A stretch of DNA of 64,000 nucleotides from Owenia fusiformis. Lineage: Eukaryota; Annelida; Polychaeta; Sabellida; Oweniidae. Every line of letters begins with the position of its first letter. Position 1 is the stretch's first letter. The translations under genes were made by a program, and so were the position numbers. This document shows, in pieces, positions 11,242 to 25,500 of the stretch. The notes beneath the pieces were generated by a model, which was given only the letters and a program-made list of their open reading frames with translations, was not told the origin of the DNA and did not search any database. The stretch lies in contig CAIIXF020000009.1 of assembly GCA_903813345.2 (NCBI GenBank), forward strand, positions 22,161,759-22,225,758, given 5' to 3'.

Positions 11242-13554
11242 GCGACACTAGATGTTCATTGTTCATATGAAAATCTACAAATGTCAGATAATATTTGGAG
11301 CAACAATATTAGCACTGATATTAGTCATTCCTTAACAGTACCAGTGTGAACGAAATTATGGTCGCCCAGGGATAATGGTCCCCTTTCTTAACAGCCCTTT
11401 CTGGCCCTGATTGTGATAATAAGGGAAAGAGGTCACCATATAAAGAAGAGTAGGACCATAATTTGATAGGACCTTCTACCCTTTTACACCGGATTGACAC
11501 AGTATTCATTCTGTCAGAGAGATAAAAAGGGTAATGTGTTCAGTACATTATGGTGTTATTTCTGTAATCATGACTTAATAAACTACATAAACAATGGTTT
11601 TACTTTCTAGTATATTTCAGTATTTAGAAATCTCCATCTTGGTAATGGCCTCCAAACTCTGTCAGGTGCTGCCACCTATTGGCCAAATGCAATACTCAAA
11701 AGCAATAACACAATTTGGTTCCTCCAAGATACAATTTCCTAATAAAAATGGAATATAAAAGAAAAATAAGTAAGATGATGAAAACTGTATTCAGCATTGA
11801 GAAAAGGCGTCGGTTCCAATATCTCATTTACGGGTGTGATAAAGATCGGTAACGAAGGTGCTACCTTGCGCGCAGAGTCTACTTATAAACAACTGAAGAC
11901 GAAGCTCTCTTGTTTTTCAATATCCTTTACTAATACTTTGCTAATCTACCTGCAGTCAAAGCATTTGGCTCATTCACTTTCACATGATTTCCAGTTCCGT
12001 TTTTTTATGTTGAGCCAGTCGATTTGATATTCTCCATTGGTCAAAAATGAATTTTGTGTAACTGTTCATTTTCTTTCTGTACCTTCGAGACTATACTTAT
12101 TACTGAGGTTACTAGATATAGTATTTGCTCATTTTCCATGATTACAAGCGTCATTTTGATTTCCAATGTCGGTTCAATATCGTGTGACAAACCCCGATTC
12201 CTTTTTATCGCTCTTATTAGGCTGTTTTTTCTCGCTTCGACATCATTTCCCCATTTTTCCCACATGATGGTTACTCTATTTTCTCATTAATTTAGCTCTG
12301 TAGGTAATTTAAATTAATAAATCCAACTGACTATGCAAAGATATAATTTTGAATAGACATACATGTACATATACATACTATAGAAGGCTTGTGTGTAGAC
12401 TGATTCCCCTCCTTCAAAATCAATCTATCACATTCATATAGTAACCATTAGTGATATGTCACTTAGGCTGTATTTTTGTATGCCCGCGGTGCTATTAAAT
12501 TGCGTAATATTTTAATTTTTTCGTACAAGGTATCACTAAAAAGAACAATAAGCCCTGACGTGCAAATAACATGCTCATGTGTTTTCAGCAAAAGTAGCTC
12601 ATCCAAGTGCACTTACACTCACATAATTCTTTTGGAAAGCATCACGGTTTATTGAAATTGAACTCCTGTGGTGCACTAGCGATTGGCACACGCGGGTCAT
12701 ATATGTCTCTGGGGTAACCAACAAGTTTGACACATCGTAATAAGCGGTGTAAGTGCGCATGTTTTTGTTGAAAAGTGATGTCATATTTGAAATCTACGTG
12801 TAAAAATACATCGAGAAATATGTTTCAGAATTGTTTATTAACTTTGAAAATTTTATTTTCTCTGAAAATGTGACTTCTAGTTCGGGAAGATTACTCATAG
12901 ACCCCATGTTATAGAATCACAAAAAGTGAAATACATTTTCTTGTATTGGATAAATAATATTTCCTTTTACTGGAGATATTATTACATGTAATATGAAATG
13001 AAAGAATATTTTGGAATAGGATCCACAAAATGACAGTGTCTCGTGTTACGATGCATTGCTATAACTTTTTTTAGGTTTTCCACCCTTTACATTGTTTATC
13101 AGATATGGATGTTATAATTTGCAAACATATCACGAATTAATTAATGCAAACTGTTCATCTAATGCTGCTAAATAAAAGAGGCATAAATGTGAAATTGGCA
13201 AAGGTAGGTGGTGCACGTTACTATTTTCTATAAACTTAAATTGGCTCTCATTTTGAATTTAGAACATGCCATATACTGTAACTTATCTATCTATATACAC
13301 GCAACAATTTATGCTAAAGACAGAACCACAGTGGTTTATGATCATGATTATATTCACATATAATATGCTTATGCAGGCCATCATCTCAGATTCGTTTGAC
13401 ACACATATCAGTACTCGAGTTTGTCAACACAGTAAACTTTGTTCACATACATGTTTCGTGCAAACAAGTATTTAAGCCAATAAGTTTTGAATGTCGTATA
13501 TATTAACATATCATGTTCTTCTAGTTAGTTGAATGTGAAATTCTAACGGGAGAT

Positions 13555-16500
13555 ATGATGTTCCCGATTTGGCGCTACTGGAAGCTGTTCGTTATTGTTG
13601 CTACACCCATCTTGCTGCTACCCCTGCTCATCCTAGTAAATACAAAGGTAGGACGTCCTAAATACATTACATAAGCCTTTTTTACCTATTTAGATACATG
13701 TGAAATTTTTTTTTAAATTGCTATACCTACACTTGTTATTTTCTGGTACAAAATAAAGTATGAAGGCATGTGTTTATTAACTTGCTGTTTCAATAAAGTC
13801 TCCTTGCATTGTATTCTTGTAGTAAACCAGCTGGTAATTAAGAGGTCAATGTCAACTTTAGGATATGCAAATATTTCAAGAAAGATCATTCAAAATGGCC
13901 GCCTTTTCAAATTTCCAAATTTCTTCTCCAAGTTTCTCAATAACACTGAATTGTAATTGACCGCTCACCCAGGTTTACAAAAAGAAAACAATAATGTAAT
14001 GATACTTTCATGAAAAAGCAAGAAAACACTCATATGTCTTCATTCTTTATTTTGTAAAATAGGACAATGTTGGCATTTTCTTAAACATTTTAAGAAAAAA
14101 TCAGCATTATGGACACAAATTAAACTTCAAAATATTATTTCTCCCTATTACCAGTAGGGTACGATGCCTTATTTAGTGCATTATGTTTTAGATCGCAAGT
14201 TGTGGATATGTTATCATTCTTATGGCAGTCTATTGGACACTAGAGGTTCTACCTATCCCAGCGACCTCCTTTATCCCCATTGTGCTTTTTCCTGCCTTGG
14301 GTATCATGACGTCAGGGGATGTTTGTTCACAGTACCTTAAGGTGAGTTGGTTGATGTACATGAACAAACATAAAATAGTAAAGAATTTAGCCCAGGACTC
14401 TATGAATTGTAGGATGATTATAAAAAGTCGTGTTTCCAAACTTTGAATGCAAGACTAAAGTTAAGTTTAAAATCACCCTCAATTCATTGATGCATGTCCT
14501 TGAATTCCTCTCAAGCATTGCAAAAGATCTAGTAAAGTATCTATGAAAAGAATGATTTTTTTGCAAAATGCTTTAAGACATTTGATCTGCACATGCCTTA
14601 ATGAAATTATAAAATTGATGAGGGTAATCGATTAGCCCAGGTGCTTTGTTATAATTCTAAGAATGCAGATTATTTGAAATACTGTGTTCTGATTGGATGG
14701 AATCTTGCCTAGCTATGTGTAAAATAATATTAAAATTAACATTAAATATTTAAATCACAAATTACAAGTACCATAAAAACTGGTGTAATTAGTATCCCGA
14801 CGAACAGTATATAGCCTGCCTTTTTAGAACTCAAGTATGATATTTATTGGTGGTTTGATGGTAGCTGTGGCAGTCGAGCATTGGAATCTACACAAACGCA
14901 TCGCTCTCAGAATTCTTCTTATTGTTGGAACAACCCCTAAATGGTGAGCCAAAAACCGTTCTTTCTGCAGTTCCAAACCGACCTGAAACAGTAAACGTTT
15001 TTCATTAAAATAGTGATATAGATTCAAGATTCAAGATTTTATTGTGTTTCAAACCAAACACTTGGTTTCCTCACAAAATCAATTTCAAGACATTTACATA
15101 TAATTATACAGTTAAAAAAAAACAAAAAACAACATGCATTTTTTAATTGCTATCATCAAACGCCTTAGTAAATGCTTCATTTAGGAATATTTTTTCTCAC
15201 GAGGTTAATGCTTGGGTTTATGCTGGCGACGTGGCTACTATCAATGTGGATTAGCAATACTGCGACTGTGAGCATGATGATGCCAATACTTCAAGCAGTC
15301 CTTGACCAATTACATCCGCACGACGATACGAATCCGAATACACAAACACCAGATTCTCTAGAAACGGAAAGACGCACTAATTGTACAGAACATACAGACC
15401 CACTTTTACATGAAACTGATGTAGGGATGAACCGAGATTACTCAAAGCGAGAAGACATAGAGGAAGGTAACAATGAGGTATTTTGTTTCAGATATATTAC
15501 AATACTATCTCATCGCTAGAATTGTATAATCAAGCTCGGAATCTCTTGGTTACCCTACTATCACACCAAACTAGTTCTCACTACGTTCTCGAAAACGGGC
15601 TTCAACTTTTTACGAACGGACTAGAGGTACTTAGAACCGTTTGGGGTCTATTTACAAACTTCATCGAACGTGCTCGAACGGGAAGGTCCTCTAGAACTTA
15701 GAACATGCTCAAAATGTTATCTTGGTCGTCACGTTCTACAATTAGAACGAGTGACAACCTACTTACGACGAGCTGGACGTACTACGAACGTAACGGTCGT
15801 ACTTCAATCCTACTAGGGACGTTTTTACAACGAGTTGAACTGTCTGAGGACGTATTTAGAATGAGGTAGAACTAAATTGCAAACGGGTTAAAACTGATTA
15901 AGAACGTATTTATCAACGAGTTAGCAAAAATATAGCTATCACACCAAGCAAGTTGCCACTGCGTTCTTCAAAACTGGTTTTAAACTGTGTGCGAACGGAA
16001 TGAACGTGCATAGCTACAACGTTTTACGGTCTGTTTACGAACTTCATGGACTTTCCCGGACGGGGACTGTGATTTAGAATTTTGAATCGATTCAAAATTC
16101 GATGGCGACCATACCGTTTTGAAATCAGGTCATGATGACCTTCCAGACTAAGGGACGCGTTATACGACGTTGCACAACGACGTGGTGAGACCTGAACGAA
16201 CTGCGAATGAGATGGACGTTTTGAAGACTGTTTATGAACGAAGTAGCTAATTATTTTAGACACATTTCCCGACCACAGCCAGATTGAGCCCGTTTTACGA
16301 CGTTTTCGTAGGACTGGCAAGAACGGGTAAGAACTAGTTTGGTGTGATGGGGGGGGGGATGATTATGAACAACATTACTTTTTGTCCATATTCTTTCTTA
16401 GATTTCAGTTGAAAGTAAACCAGTGACGTTGGAATTGGTGGACAGACCAACAGTTGAGCCTAACAGTAATATGTATCCATTTTCATGCATTGGTAATACC

Positions 16501-19500
16501 CGAGGGACATAAATATGTTTTTTTAAATAATAACAGTCAGACAGTAATGAAATCAATTTGATAAACAACTATCATATTATATACACTTAACCAAATATTA
16601 GATTGTTTTTGCACTAGCTATTTCCTATTTTAACACATTTATCGGGCGTATTCGGGCTAAGTTTTATCTTATTTAGAATCTATACTTACATTGACACAAT
16701 GACGAAATTCTCGGGCGAAATTCTGTGTACATTTACGGTCCGAAAATAACAAATTATTTTGGCGAAGGTGTTAGTCAATTGGAGGATTTTCTAAATCGCC
16801 AAATTCGCTAAAGTAAAGTGTTGTCATTATATATCTTAGTCGGTGTATTTTTGTTTTTAAATTTTGTCTAATTGAAAATCAAGAAAAATGAAAGATTATA
16901 TATATATACCGACTTGGGCAAGGCTAGGTAAATCGCGCCAGCTATTCAAAATTGTCATTCCTGTGGGGTAGAAATAGGATTAAATTACTAGTACACACAT
17001 TGGCATTGCTACCTGTCAAGTCTAAACCATGGACCTCAATCCTCTCTAAACAAATCTATAGTATACTCGCCAACCCTATACTGAGTTTATTTTTTAAACA
17101 AAAGCGATCACTCAGGATTTAAATTGAAAGGTTTGTAATACTTTTATTCCACCTTATCCTCTCAAACCTTCGGACTACAATTAACTTCGTTTATTCAAGA
17201 TATGCATCGTTTGAATGTAGCCCCCTACAAGAAGAAAACACATGTATAACCTTAACTTTGAAGTATTCTCCACTCCGATGAAGGCGTCTTAGCCGGAAAT
17301 GAAAAGGTGAATTCTGAGCTGAAAAAGCACAAGAGACTGAGTACTGCCCTGACGCTTGCAGTTGGCTACGCTGCCGTGACTGGGGGAGTAGCTACACTTA
17401 CCGGTACACCGGGGAATCTAATAATGAAGGGTCATGCTGACGAGTAAGACACGAGTAAAGTCCAGTAGACCCATCATACTCGCTTACCAGCATGGTTTTT
17501 AATGAATGATAATATCAAAATGAAAACTTCATACCTTGGTAATCCACGATGCAGTAGGTCTATAAGCTGGTTTCTTATCTGTTTTTTTTTAAATAAAATA
17601 TTTGGGAAATGTTTAGTCCAAAATTCAGCAACTGCTTTGCATTTAACAAAATGATGCTCTAAATTATCTATTTCACCACAGCTTATACATTTCACGGTCT
17701 CCGATACTACCCAACGTAAATCGTTCCGGACTTGTTTTTCATAACCATTTGGACTTGATTTATGGAAAAAAGAAGAGGTAGGTTTGTAAATTTGGTTATG
17801 AAATTGCTTTCACTTGACTTTATGTAAATATGATACAATTAGATAACTTACCATACTACATACTCTATCTTCAGGCACCCGCAAACGCCTTTTTTGTACG
17901 AACCGTTTGCTATAGTCTTGTTATTTCGGGATGCGAGCGATTCTGCCAGTGTTTTTACCTATTTTGCCTTATAATCACCAGTCTGCCTTGTATCCAATGA
18001 ATACACCGATTCATGATGAAAGTAGCCACATTGTGAACGAAAATCATGATTTATAATGGTTTAAATGAGTAGCAATTGTCGAAAGAATATTTTTTAGATT
18101 TAACCATTTGGACGTGACCTAAATATTCCAGTTAAAGATGTTGACTTGTTATTGGAACGTTTCTGACTTGTGTTATTGGAACGTTTCTGACTTGTAGAAC
18201 ACAATTAACCATTTTTAAGTGTGGAACAGCTCCATAAACTTAATTGATTTCCAACAAATCATCAGAGTGGATGAGGACAGTGAAAGAAGTTGTCTGAGTG
18301 ATACTATCCAAATGATCATCATTAATTAAACGTATTAAGAGATACTTGTCAAGGTTGAATTAGGGAATCATTACAGATACACGTTCTTTACTTGATGCTT
18401 TCAAGGGGCAAGAATTCATGTAGAGAAAAAAGTTGATTTTTTACTTTTTCTTTTGTTTTTTGCCTCTTCGCTTTTTTAAAGACTTCACTCGTCGCTATTT
18501 TTAATTTGCCTATGAAAAATAATTTGATTCATTATTATTTGTTATAATTTCATAATTTGCCTCACAGCATGCAGGCTTTTGCCCATCTTTTTAATTTGAC
18601 ACATGGCCTTGAACGGTACTAACGTTTTTAGCTATAGCGAGTTTAATTACATCATCGGATGTTCTTTACTTAATCGCTCATCTGTTAGCATTGGTCCCCG
18701 GCATTGCTCCAGTACAAATTCAGTCTTTTCAATTTATTTAGACCTTTGAATTACGTTAAAATAGTGGTGTGTGAGCCCTGGTCGACACAGCTTTGAGCCT
18801 AATTTATCACACATCCGGAATACATAATCCTGTGTTTTGTATGCCTTTATCACGAAAATGGACGTCAAGCCTGAATAAATCGGAGGGATGGTCCCTCTTG
18901 AAGTGTTCAAAGAATATATTTTTATCTGCACTTTTAAAAGTGCATTCGTGGCACGGTTTCTTGGAACTGAAATTATAAAATGTGTAAATATTTAGTACAA
19001 AAACTCCTCTAAAACATAATCATACCAAGTGCAATTTTTCCAGAAGCATAGACAATTCATCAAGCAACGGAACGTATAAATACCATTACAAGACAATTCC
19101 CAATCGTTATGTTTATCACGTTGTGTACAATTCGCAGTCGTTCACCTAGTGATTATAAGACAAGTCCGTGTCAGAATAAGGACCATTCGCCGTCGTTAAC
19201 TCTACTTTTAACATTACAGTCATTTATGGAAATTTGAAGGTACAGATAGTTAAAATATTAACACGATCTTTAATGCAGTGAATATCGTTCCACGTTATAA
19301 AATGATTTTTTGGTTTAAACATAGTTAAATGACACTAATGCAGATTTAAAGCATATTTCTGGCATTTTTGTTATTTAAAGCCGATAAAGATGTACTATGA
19401 TGGCACGATCGCCAAAATAGATATGTGGGTATGAAAAAGAATGTTTTAGGTAGAAGTTAGTGTATGTATTTTTCTAAACGATTGAATTATATTACCTTTT

Positions 19501-22500
19501 TTGAGCCATTCTGATGAATGTCTCATCTCATTCTCCTACGAAATGAGTCCAAATGGTTATGAAAAACAAGTCCGGAACGATCTACGTTGGGTAGTATCGG
19601 AGACCGTGCATTTGCTTGTATTCAAAATACTATATCCATATCTATGCAGTAAAAGATTACATGGATATATTGAATGTAAAATCTTCCAGTGTAGTATAAT
19701 TAGGTCTGTTGCTGTTGTACAATTTCTTCATTTTTGAATACAATTTCACAAACCCGTTTTTCTATTAAAATTTTCCTAAAATCTTGAACATTTAAGTACT
19801 GCACATCTGTATTATTGAAGTATAAAGTATCTTCTGGAACTACATTTTGATATTCTAATATCATCTCTCTTTTGAGTGCTTGTTTCAAAGTTATCTGTTG
19901 TAAAAATGCAAATGCTAATACAGCCCTTCAAATACATCCTCTGCCATTTTGAAATTCTATTTCTAATAGAAGGGGGGCGGGGGAAATTTTGTATTTCAAC
20001 CTCTGTTAGGTAGCAATATACCATTATTCAGAATGCTATAACAATTATCTCTATATACACTTCTTTCACCCCGGAATAACCTGACAATGGTAAAGTCAGA
20101 TACCGTTGTCACAAATGGCGGATATAACTGTCGCTTCAATTAGATTTTCATGAACTGTACGTATGTTTAATAGACCACCTAGACTGAATTCCTTTGGAAC
20201 AACAATCAATCAAAGTGTCTTAATACTCATTGTACAGTTAATAATGTTCTACCATCGAAATAAAGTCTTTAATTTAACCGATCAAAATGAGATACGGGAC
20301 AACGGACACTGCAATAACCATATGCCGTTGTCTTTCTAAATTATAATTATAATCCCATGAAATGAGGACCAAGTGATTAAACAGTTGAAGCGACGGTTAT
20401 GTCCGCCATTTGTGACAACGGTATCTGACTTTACCGTTGTCAGGCTATTCCGGTATATGCATGCCGGTGCACAGAATTAGTTTATAAATATAAGTATTGC
20501 AAAATGCTTTGCAGAGTGTTTGCAAGACACAACATGTCCTCAGGCGTAGTGTTTGCCAGCTGGATACCTATGTGTCTACCAGTATCTACCATACAGTTCC
20601 TTATATGTTGGGTGTGGCTCCAAATACTGTTTTATGGCCCCAGGTATGTCCGTAATCAACAACCTGTATGCCAATACTATTCAACAATCGATTTAATTTG
20701 GCCTGAAACATTAGAAGAATTGCAGTGCCACCACGCAGCTAAATTGAGAAGAATCTCGACTCCTTACGTCAAAACTTAGACGTTCTGCTTTCTGATCGTA
20801 CTTTAACTGCTTTAACACTGTTTGACAACTGCTTGCTGTGTAAACCATTGTAAATATGTATTTTAGGGAGTTCTTTAGCTGCCGAAACCGCACACCAGAG
20901 ACAGGGAAGAATGTGAAAACAGTTATAAGAGAACAATACGAAGCGCTGGGTCATTTGACGTAAGATCTACTTACATGCCATCTATCAGCTCATGGCAGAT
21001 AGCACAAATCTCCGCATTATTTCCCAATAATGATTCAACATTTTGTCCATTGTTTTCTGTTTAAAATCTGTTAGAAAATCTGATGGTATGTATGTGATTG
21101 GGCCAGAAGCTTAGCAAATCTATGACTATCTCAAGAGTCCAATAGACCAAAGAGGGGTCTATGAATAGACCTTTCCAATGATCGTCCTCTTTACTTAGAT
21201 AGCCAATTTTGCCAGCTGGCAAAATATGAAATAGCGATACTTTGTTCAGTACACACTCTGATCCCCTTCTATGTATACTCAAATAGTTCATTGTTGTTCT
21301 TCATGATTTTGAAATGTTGGCATTTATGGTTTTATACTTTTGTATTTTTCTTTGCATCTAGTCAAGCTGAGATCTTCGTTCTGGTCCACTTTTTCACTCT
21401 CGCGGCATTGTGGATGACTCGCACTTCGGAGTTCTACCCAGGTTGGGAATCACGCTTCCCTAAAGGGTGAGATCCTTGATTTATGTACTTCGGCAAATAA
21501 TTCTTCACTTACGTTCTCAGGACGTAATCGATTGATTTGAAAAGAATTTTTAAAATATGTTCATACAATCGTTATTATGATACTAAACTTATAGTCCGAA
21601 CCAAGACGCTTTTACAAATATCGTTCGATTCTTTGTTTTTCTTGATATATATATATTATATATATATATAGTTTACTTAGACTTCTCCATTTGGCACGTC
21701 TGCTTACAATATTAATGATTGTACATGTACAGGGTGGGCCAAAAAATTTTGCAACCTTTTTAAAAGGCTTGAAAAGGATCATAACATTAAGGTATTGACA
21801 TAAAAATTCATATACAGAAACTTTAGGATAGGCATATTTTACCATTCAAATATTTAAGCTAATACTGACTTCAATTTTTTCAACAGATCTTTGAATATCA
21901 GTGGTAAATTGTTCATGTGTCCAAGATTTACCATTTTTCCTAGAAAATGTGAATTTCAATGATTTTATGTGATTAACAATAACACATATGATCTCTCAAT
22001 CTGCTACAATCTTTTAATTGTTTAACGAATGGCTAGTACAGTTTTATAATAAGTATCTACTATGGTATTATTTTATACTGTATCTATTAATTATTTATTT
22101 AGAAAATGTTCCATGCATCCGCATTTTACCTTCACTATCACACAGACACAAGGGCGTAACTGCAATGGCGCCATCCAGCGATTCTTGTGGACCTGTGGTA
22201 CTTCTTTAATTTCCACTTCTCCTAACCTCTTTTAGTTGACCAATAGTGTGTGGGGATTACCATTAACTGCAATGAACTGCTCCAGGTGCCTCCATGTGTG
22301 ATAGTCACAGGGGTTGGCATTTGGTGTATTGGACAGCCATTTATAAGGAATAATAAATCTAGAGGTATCATCCTCCAGGTATTCCAAAGTGACCCTTGCC
22401 CGATGGCTGGGAGCGATAGTGAAGGTGAAAGGTGGATGTAAGAACATGTGATTAATAAATAATTAATAGATACAGTATAACATAATTACAATTGTGAGTA

Positions 22501-25500
22501 GATACCAATATAAAACTGCCCTAGTATATTGAATAAACAGTTATCAGAGATTGTAGCAGATTTAGTGAACATAATTGATGTGTTATTGTTGATCACATAA
22601 AATCATAAAAGTCACATTTTTTGGAAAAACAGTGAATCTCGGACACATGAATAATTTACCATCGATATTCAAAGATCTGTCAAAAAAATTAGAAGTCAGT
22701 ATTATCTGAGATATTTGAATCGTAAAATATGCCTATCCTAAACTTTCTGTAAATCAATTTTTATGTCAATACCTTCATGTTATGATACTTTTCTAGCCTT
22801 TTAAAAAAGTTGCAATTTTTTTGGCCCACCCTGTATATATACAGGGTGTTCAATAACTATTGCTAATTTAGCTCTAACTTTTGTCCTCTTGCTCTTTTCT
22901 CCATGACACTAGCTTTGACAACATAAGGAACATACATTTGACCCCATTCCATTAAAATTTCCTGTCCTGACATACAACTTAGTATTAATAAAGCGATGGT
23001 TACTATGGTAACCATTGTCATGGTACTACATTTACAATTAGTTATACAATTACTTATTTGCTGGCCGTTTATTTTCCAGCTATGTGACGGACGCTACTTC
23101 AGCTATATTCATATCTATTTCTCTATTCATATGTCCGTCTAAAATCTCCTTCTCTACTGAAGGTATGTATCCAGACAATAGTCAGATTTCATATATTAGA
23201 TATATCATGGGCTTTCGATAAGTTGAAAGCCCATGGGTATATCAATTATAGTTGTACAATGGTGATTCAATTCCAGTGTTACAATTAAAGGGTCATTGCA
23301 TATGATTATTAACAGTTTTCAGTACAGTTTTGAATTACATTTTGATGGCTCTTCGCCATACTGACCTAAATTTGAGTCTAATATCTTATGATTAAAAACC
23401 GAATACATTTTTTATAAAGTGAAACACCCTGTACCCCGGTTACTAAATTGGAAGACTGTCCACCAAAAGCTTCCATGGGGCGTGGTCTTTCTACTAGGAG
23501 GAGGATTCGCCATCGCAGAAGGAGCATCAGTGAGTTAAACTACTATGAAAGAATTATCCTAATTTAAGTCAGAACTGATGGGCCTTTTTAGAAATGAGAC
23601 ATGCATATAACAAAGACAAAAATGTTGTTAATCGGGACAGTTGTTACAAATGTACAATTAAGTCTGTTTACTGTACAATACCCGGAGTACAATATAAAGT
23701 AAGGTTTTCGAAATTGAACTCAACCTCGATTTTTTCAATGGTACTTTTTGTGCCTCTGTTATTGTTCTGGCTGCACAGATGTATGACATTTTTTGGCGTA
23801 AAATCAAGGTGATTGGTGGTAGAGAGGCAAGGTTATGATAGTCGGAAGCCTATTCATATAAAATAAAATTCATGAAATATTGATAGTTCTAATAACGTAC
23901 ACCCCCTAGGTCACGTTGACCTCGATTTGACGTTTGTTGGCCTACTTTATTTGAAACCCAATTTAAAAGAGTTTACAGCAATATCAATCGAGAAGCAATG
24001 AAAACCCGCCGAGGATGACCAAATGACCCCTCCACCCCTTACGAGTGATAAAAGAGTTGCCGACATTCACTCTACTATACCTTGCATTTAGTGTTCATGA
24101 GCAACATTTGGCTTAATAGTAATGATTATGTTATTTGTTTATATTTGTCTGTTTCTTATGAAAGGTTTATTTGAAGACTGTTAGATGTTAATAAGGTACT
24201 TGCAAAAATATACTAAACGATACAATTAGACAAACAGAGTATCTTTTTTTAATTATGCATTGCTAGGGGTTAGGTATAGTAGAGTGACATTAGGGTTGAT
24301 ATATTGTATGTAGTTCCACCGCCAATACTCTAAAGTTCTCTTAGTATCTACAGTATTCACCTTTCCACAAAGTCAGCTCATGAATATTATAATGAGCTGC
24401 TTAAAAATCTGTGACGTCAATGACTGAAACTTTTTCCCGCGAAAAACAAATGCAATTGAGTTAACATGTAAATCCTCGGTTGATTGCTGTAAGTTTTACC
24501 TCTTCAAATGTGCAAGTAATCAGTAAATTATTGACAGATTTTTATTGAACGTCAAATTGACATTTATTTACGCCTTCTAAGCGATTTAAATATTAAATTT
24601 CTGTTCATAATGAGTAAATAATTTGAAGAGAATTACTACCGGTCAGTTTTCAATCATGATAGGAAATGGATGTGAACAGGTGAAATTATCATAATCATTA
24701 GTTCACCAACATTATAACATGTCTCTTATGCATAAAAATATATAGATAGACAATCTATTTTAAGTTAATCTTCAGTGTCATTTGATGAATGACCTGTTCA
24801 AATTAAAAACATTTGCTCTTATTCATTAAATCATTGACTTCACTACTTTCATAATTCAATCAACTAAACGATTACTTCCTATTTATTTCTGCAAGTCATA
24901 TCAGATCGTATCTTGAAAATATTATACTTGAAAACATTGGGATATAGAATTGATATCTTAGAGGAGCGTGACATATATAGAGATTATCCTACATGAGGTT
25001 CAGGATATTGGGATTATCCCGAGGCAATTATAATATATCTGCCCGAGGGCCGAAGGTCCCGAGGGAAAATATATTATATTGGCCAAGGGATAATCCCAAT
25101 ATCCTGAACCGACTATAGGATAGTATGTTTATCCCATACTGATCTTGGTCATCTGGTTTACATTGTTCAATCGTGGAAATACTTTTAGAATATTCATGTT
25201 CAGTTTTGTTTTCTTGGCCGTGGGCGGATTTTCCTGTTCTCTCAAATATTCCCAATATACGTCCAAGTATGGGTTTAACATGTATATATATTCCAATGTA
25301 TATTTCCCGCTGCGTATCTCCCGATCCAAATATCCCCGGGAAAATGTTTTTTATTCAGTGTAGAAACAGTCAATTTGTTAAAATATCTTGCTAAAGCAAA
25401 ACTGTCAAAATAGATCCAGCAGACCGTAGAATTTTTCTTTACCAAAATGATGATGGATTTCTCGAAAATAATGAGAATGAGAACGCTTAATAGAAATCAA

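Larger units (their letters stand above)
8000..13554. other. Intergenic region between divergent SLC5A7 and SLC13 genes
   Basis: No protein or RNA gene is recognised in this 5.5-kb stretch. It should contain both promoters, but no core element could be identified with confidence. It holds a Harbinger-type MITE (8375-8780), a short CA-rich run near 9333, an AT-rich stretch near 10080-10210, a three-copy tandem repeat (10264-10530) and an inverted repeat (11038-11241). The open frames at 12041-12290, on both strands, resemble nothing I know. Confidence 0.6.

Noticed and set aside
12041-12290. Overlapping open frames on both strands between the transporter genes
   Set aside because: No recognisable domain, no splice context and no repeat evidence; insufficient support for a gene.
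15172-15203. Start of a separate protein at the ATG at 15172
   Set aside because: The SLC13 exon begins at 15204 after a good acceptor, restoring the family KW-LMLGFM sequence in phase; the upstream part is intron.
22841-23434. A second mariner element from 22841 to 23434
   Set aside because: The interval contains the genuine SLC13 exon 10 (23080-23162), so the two end-like sequences cannot bound one insertion.
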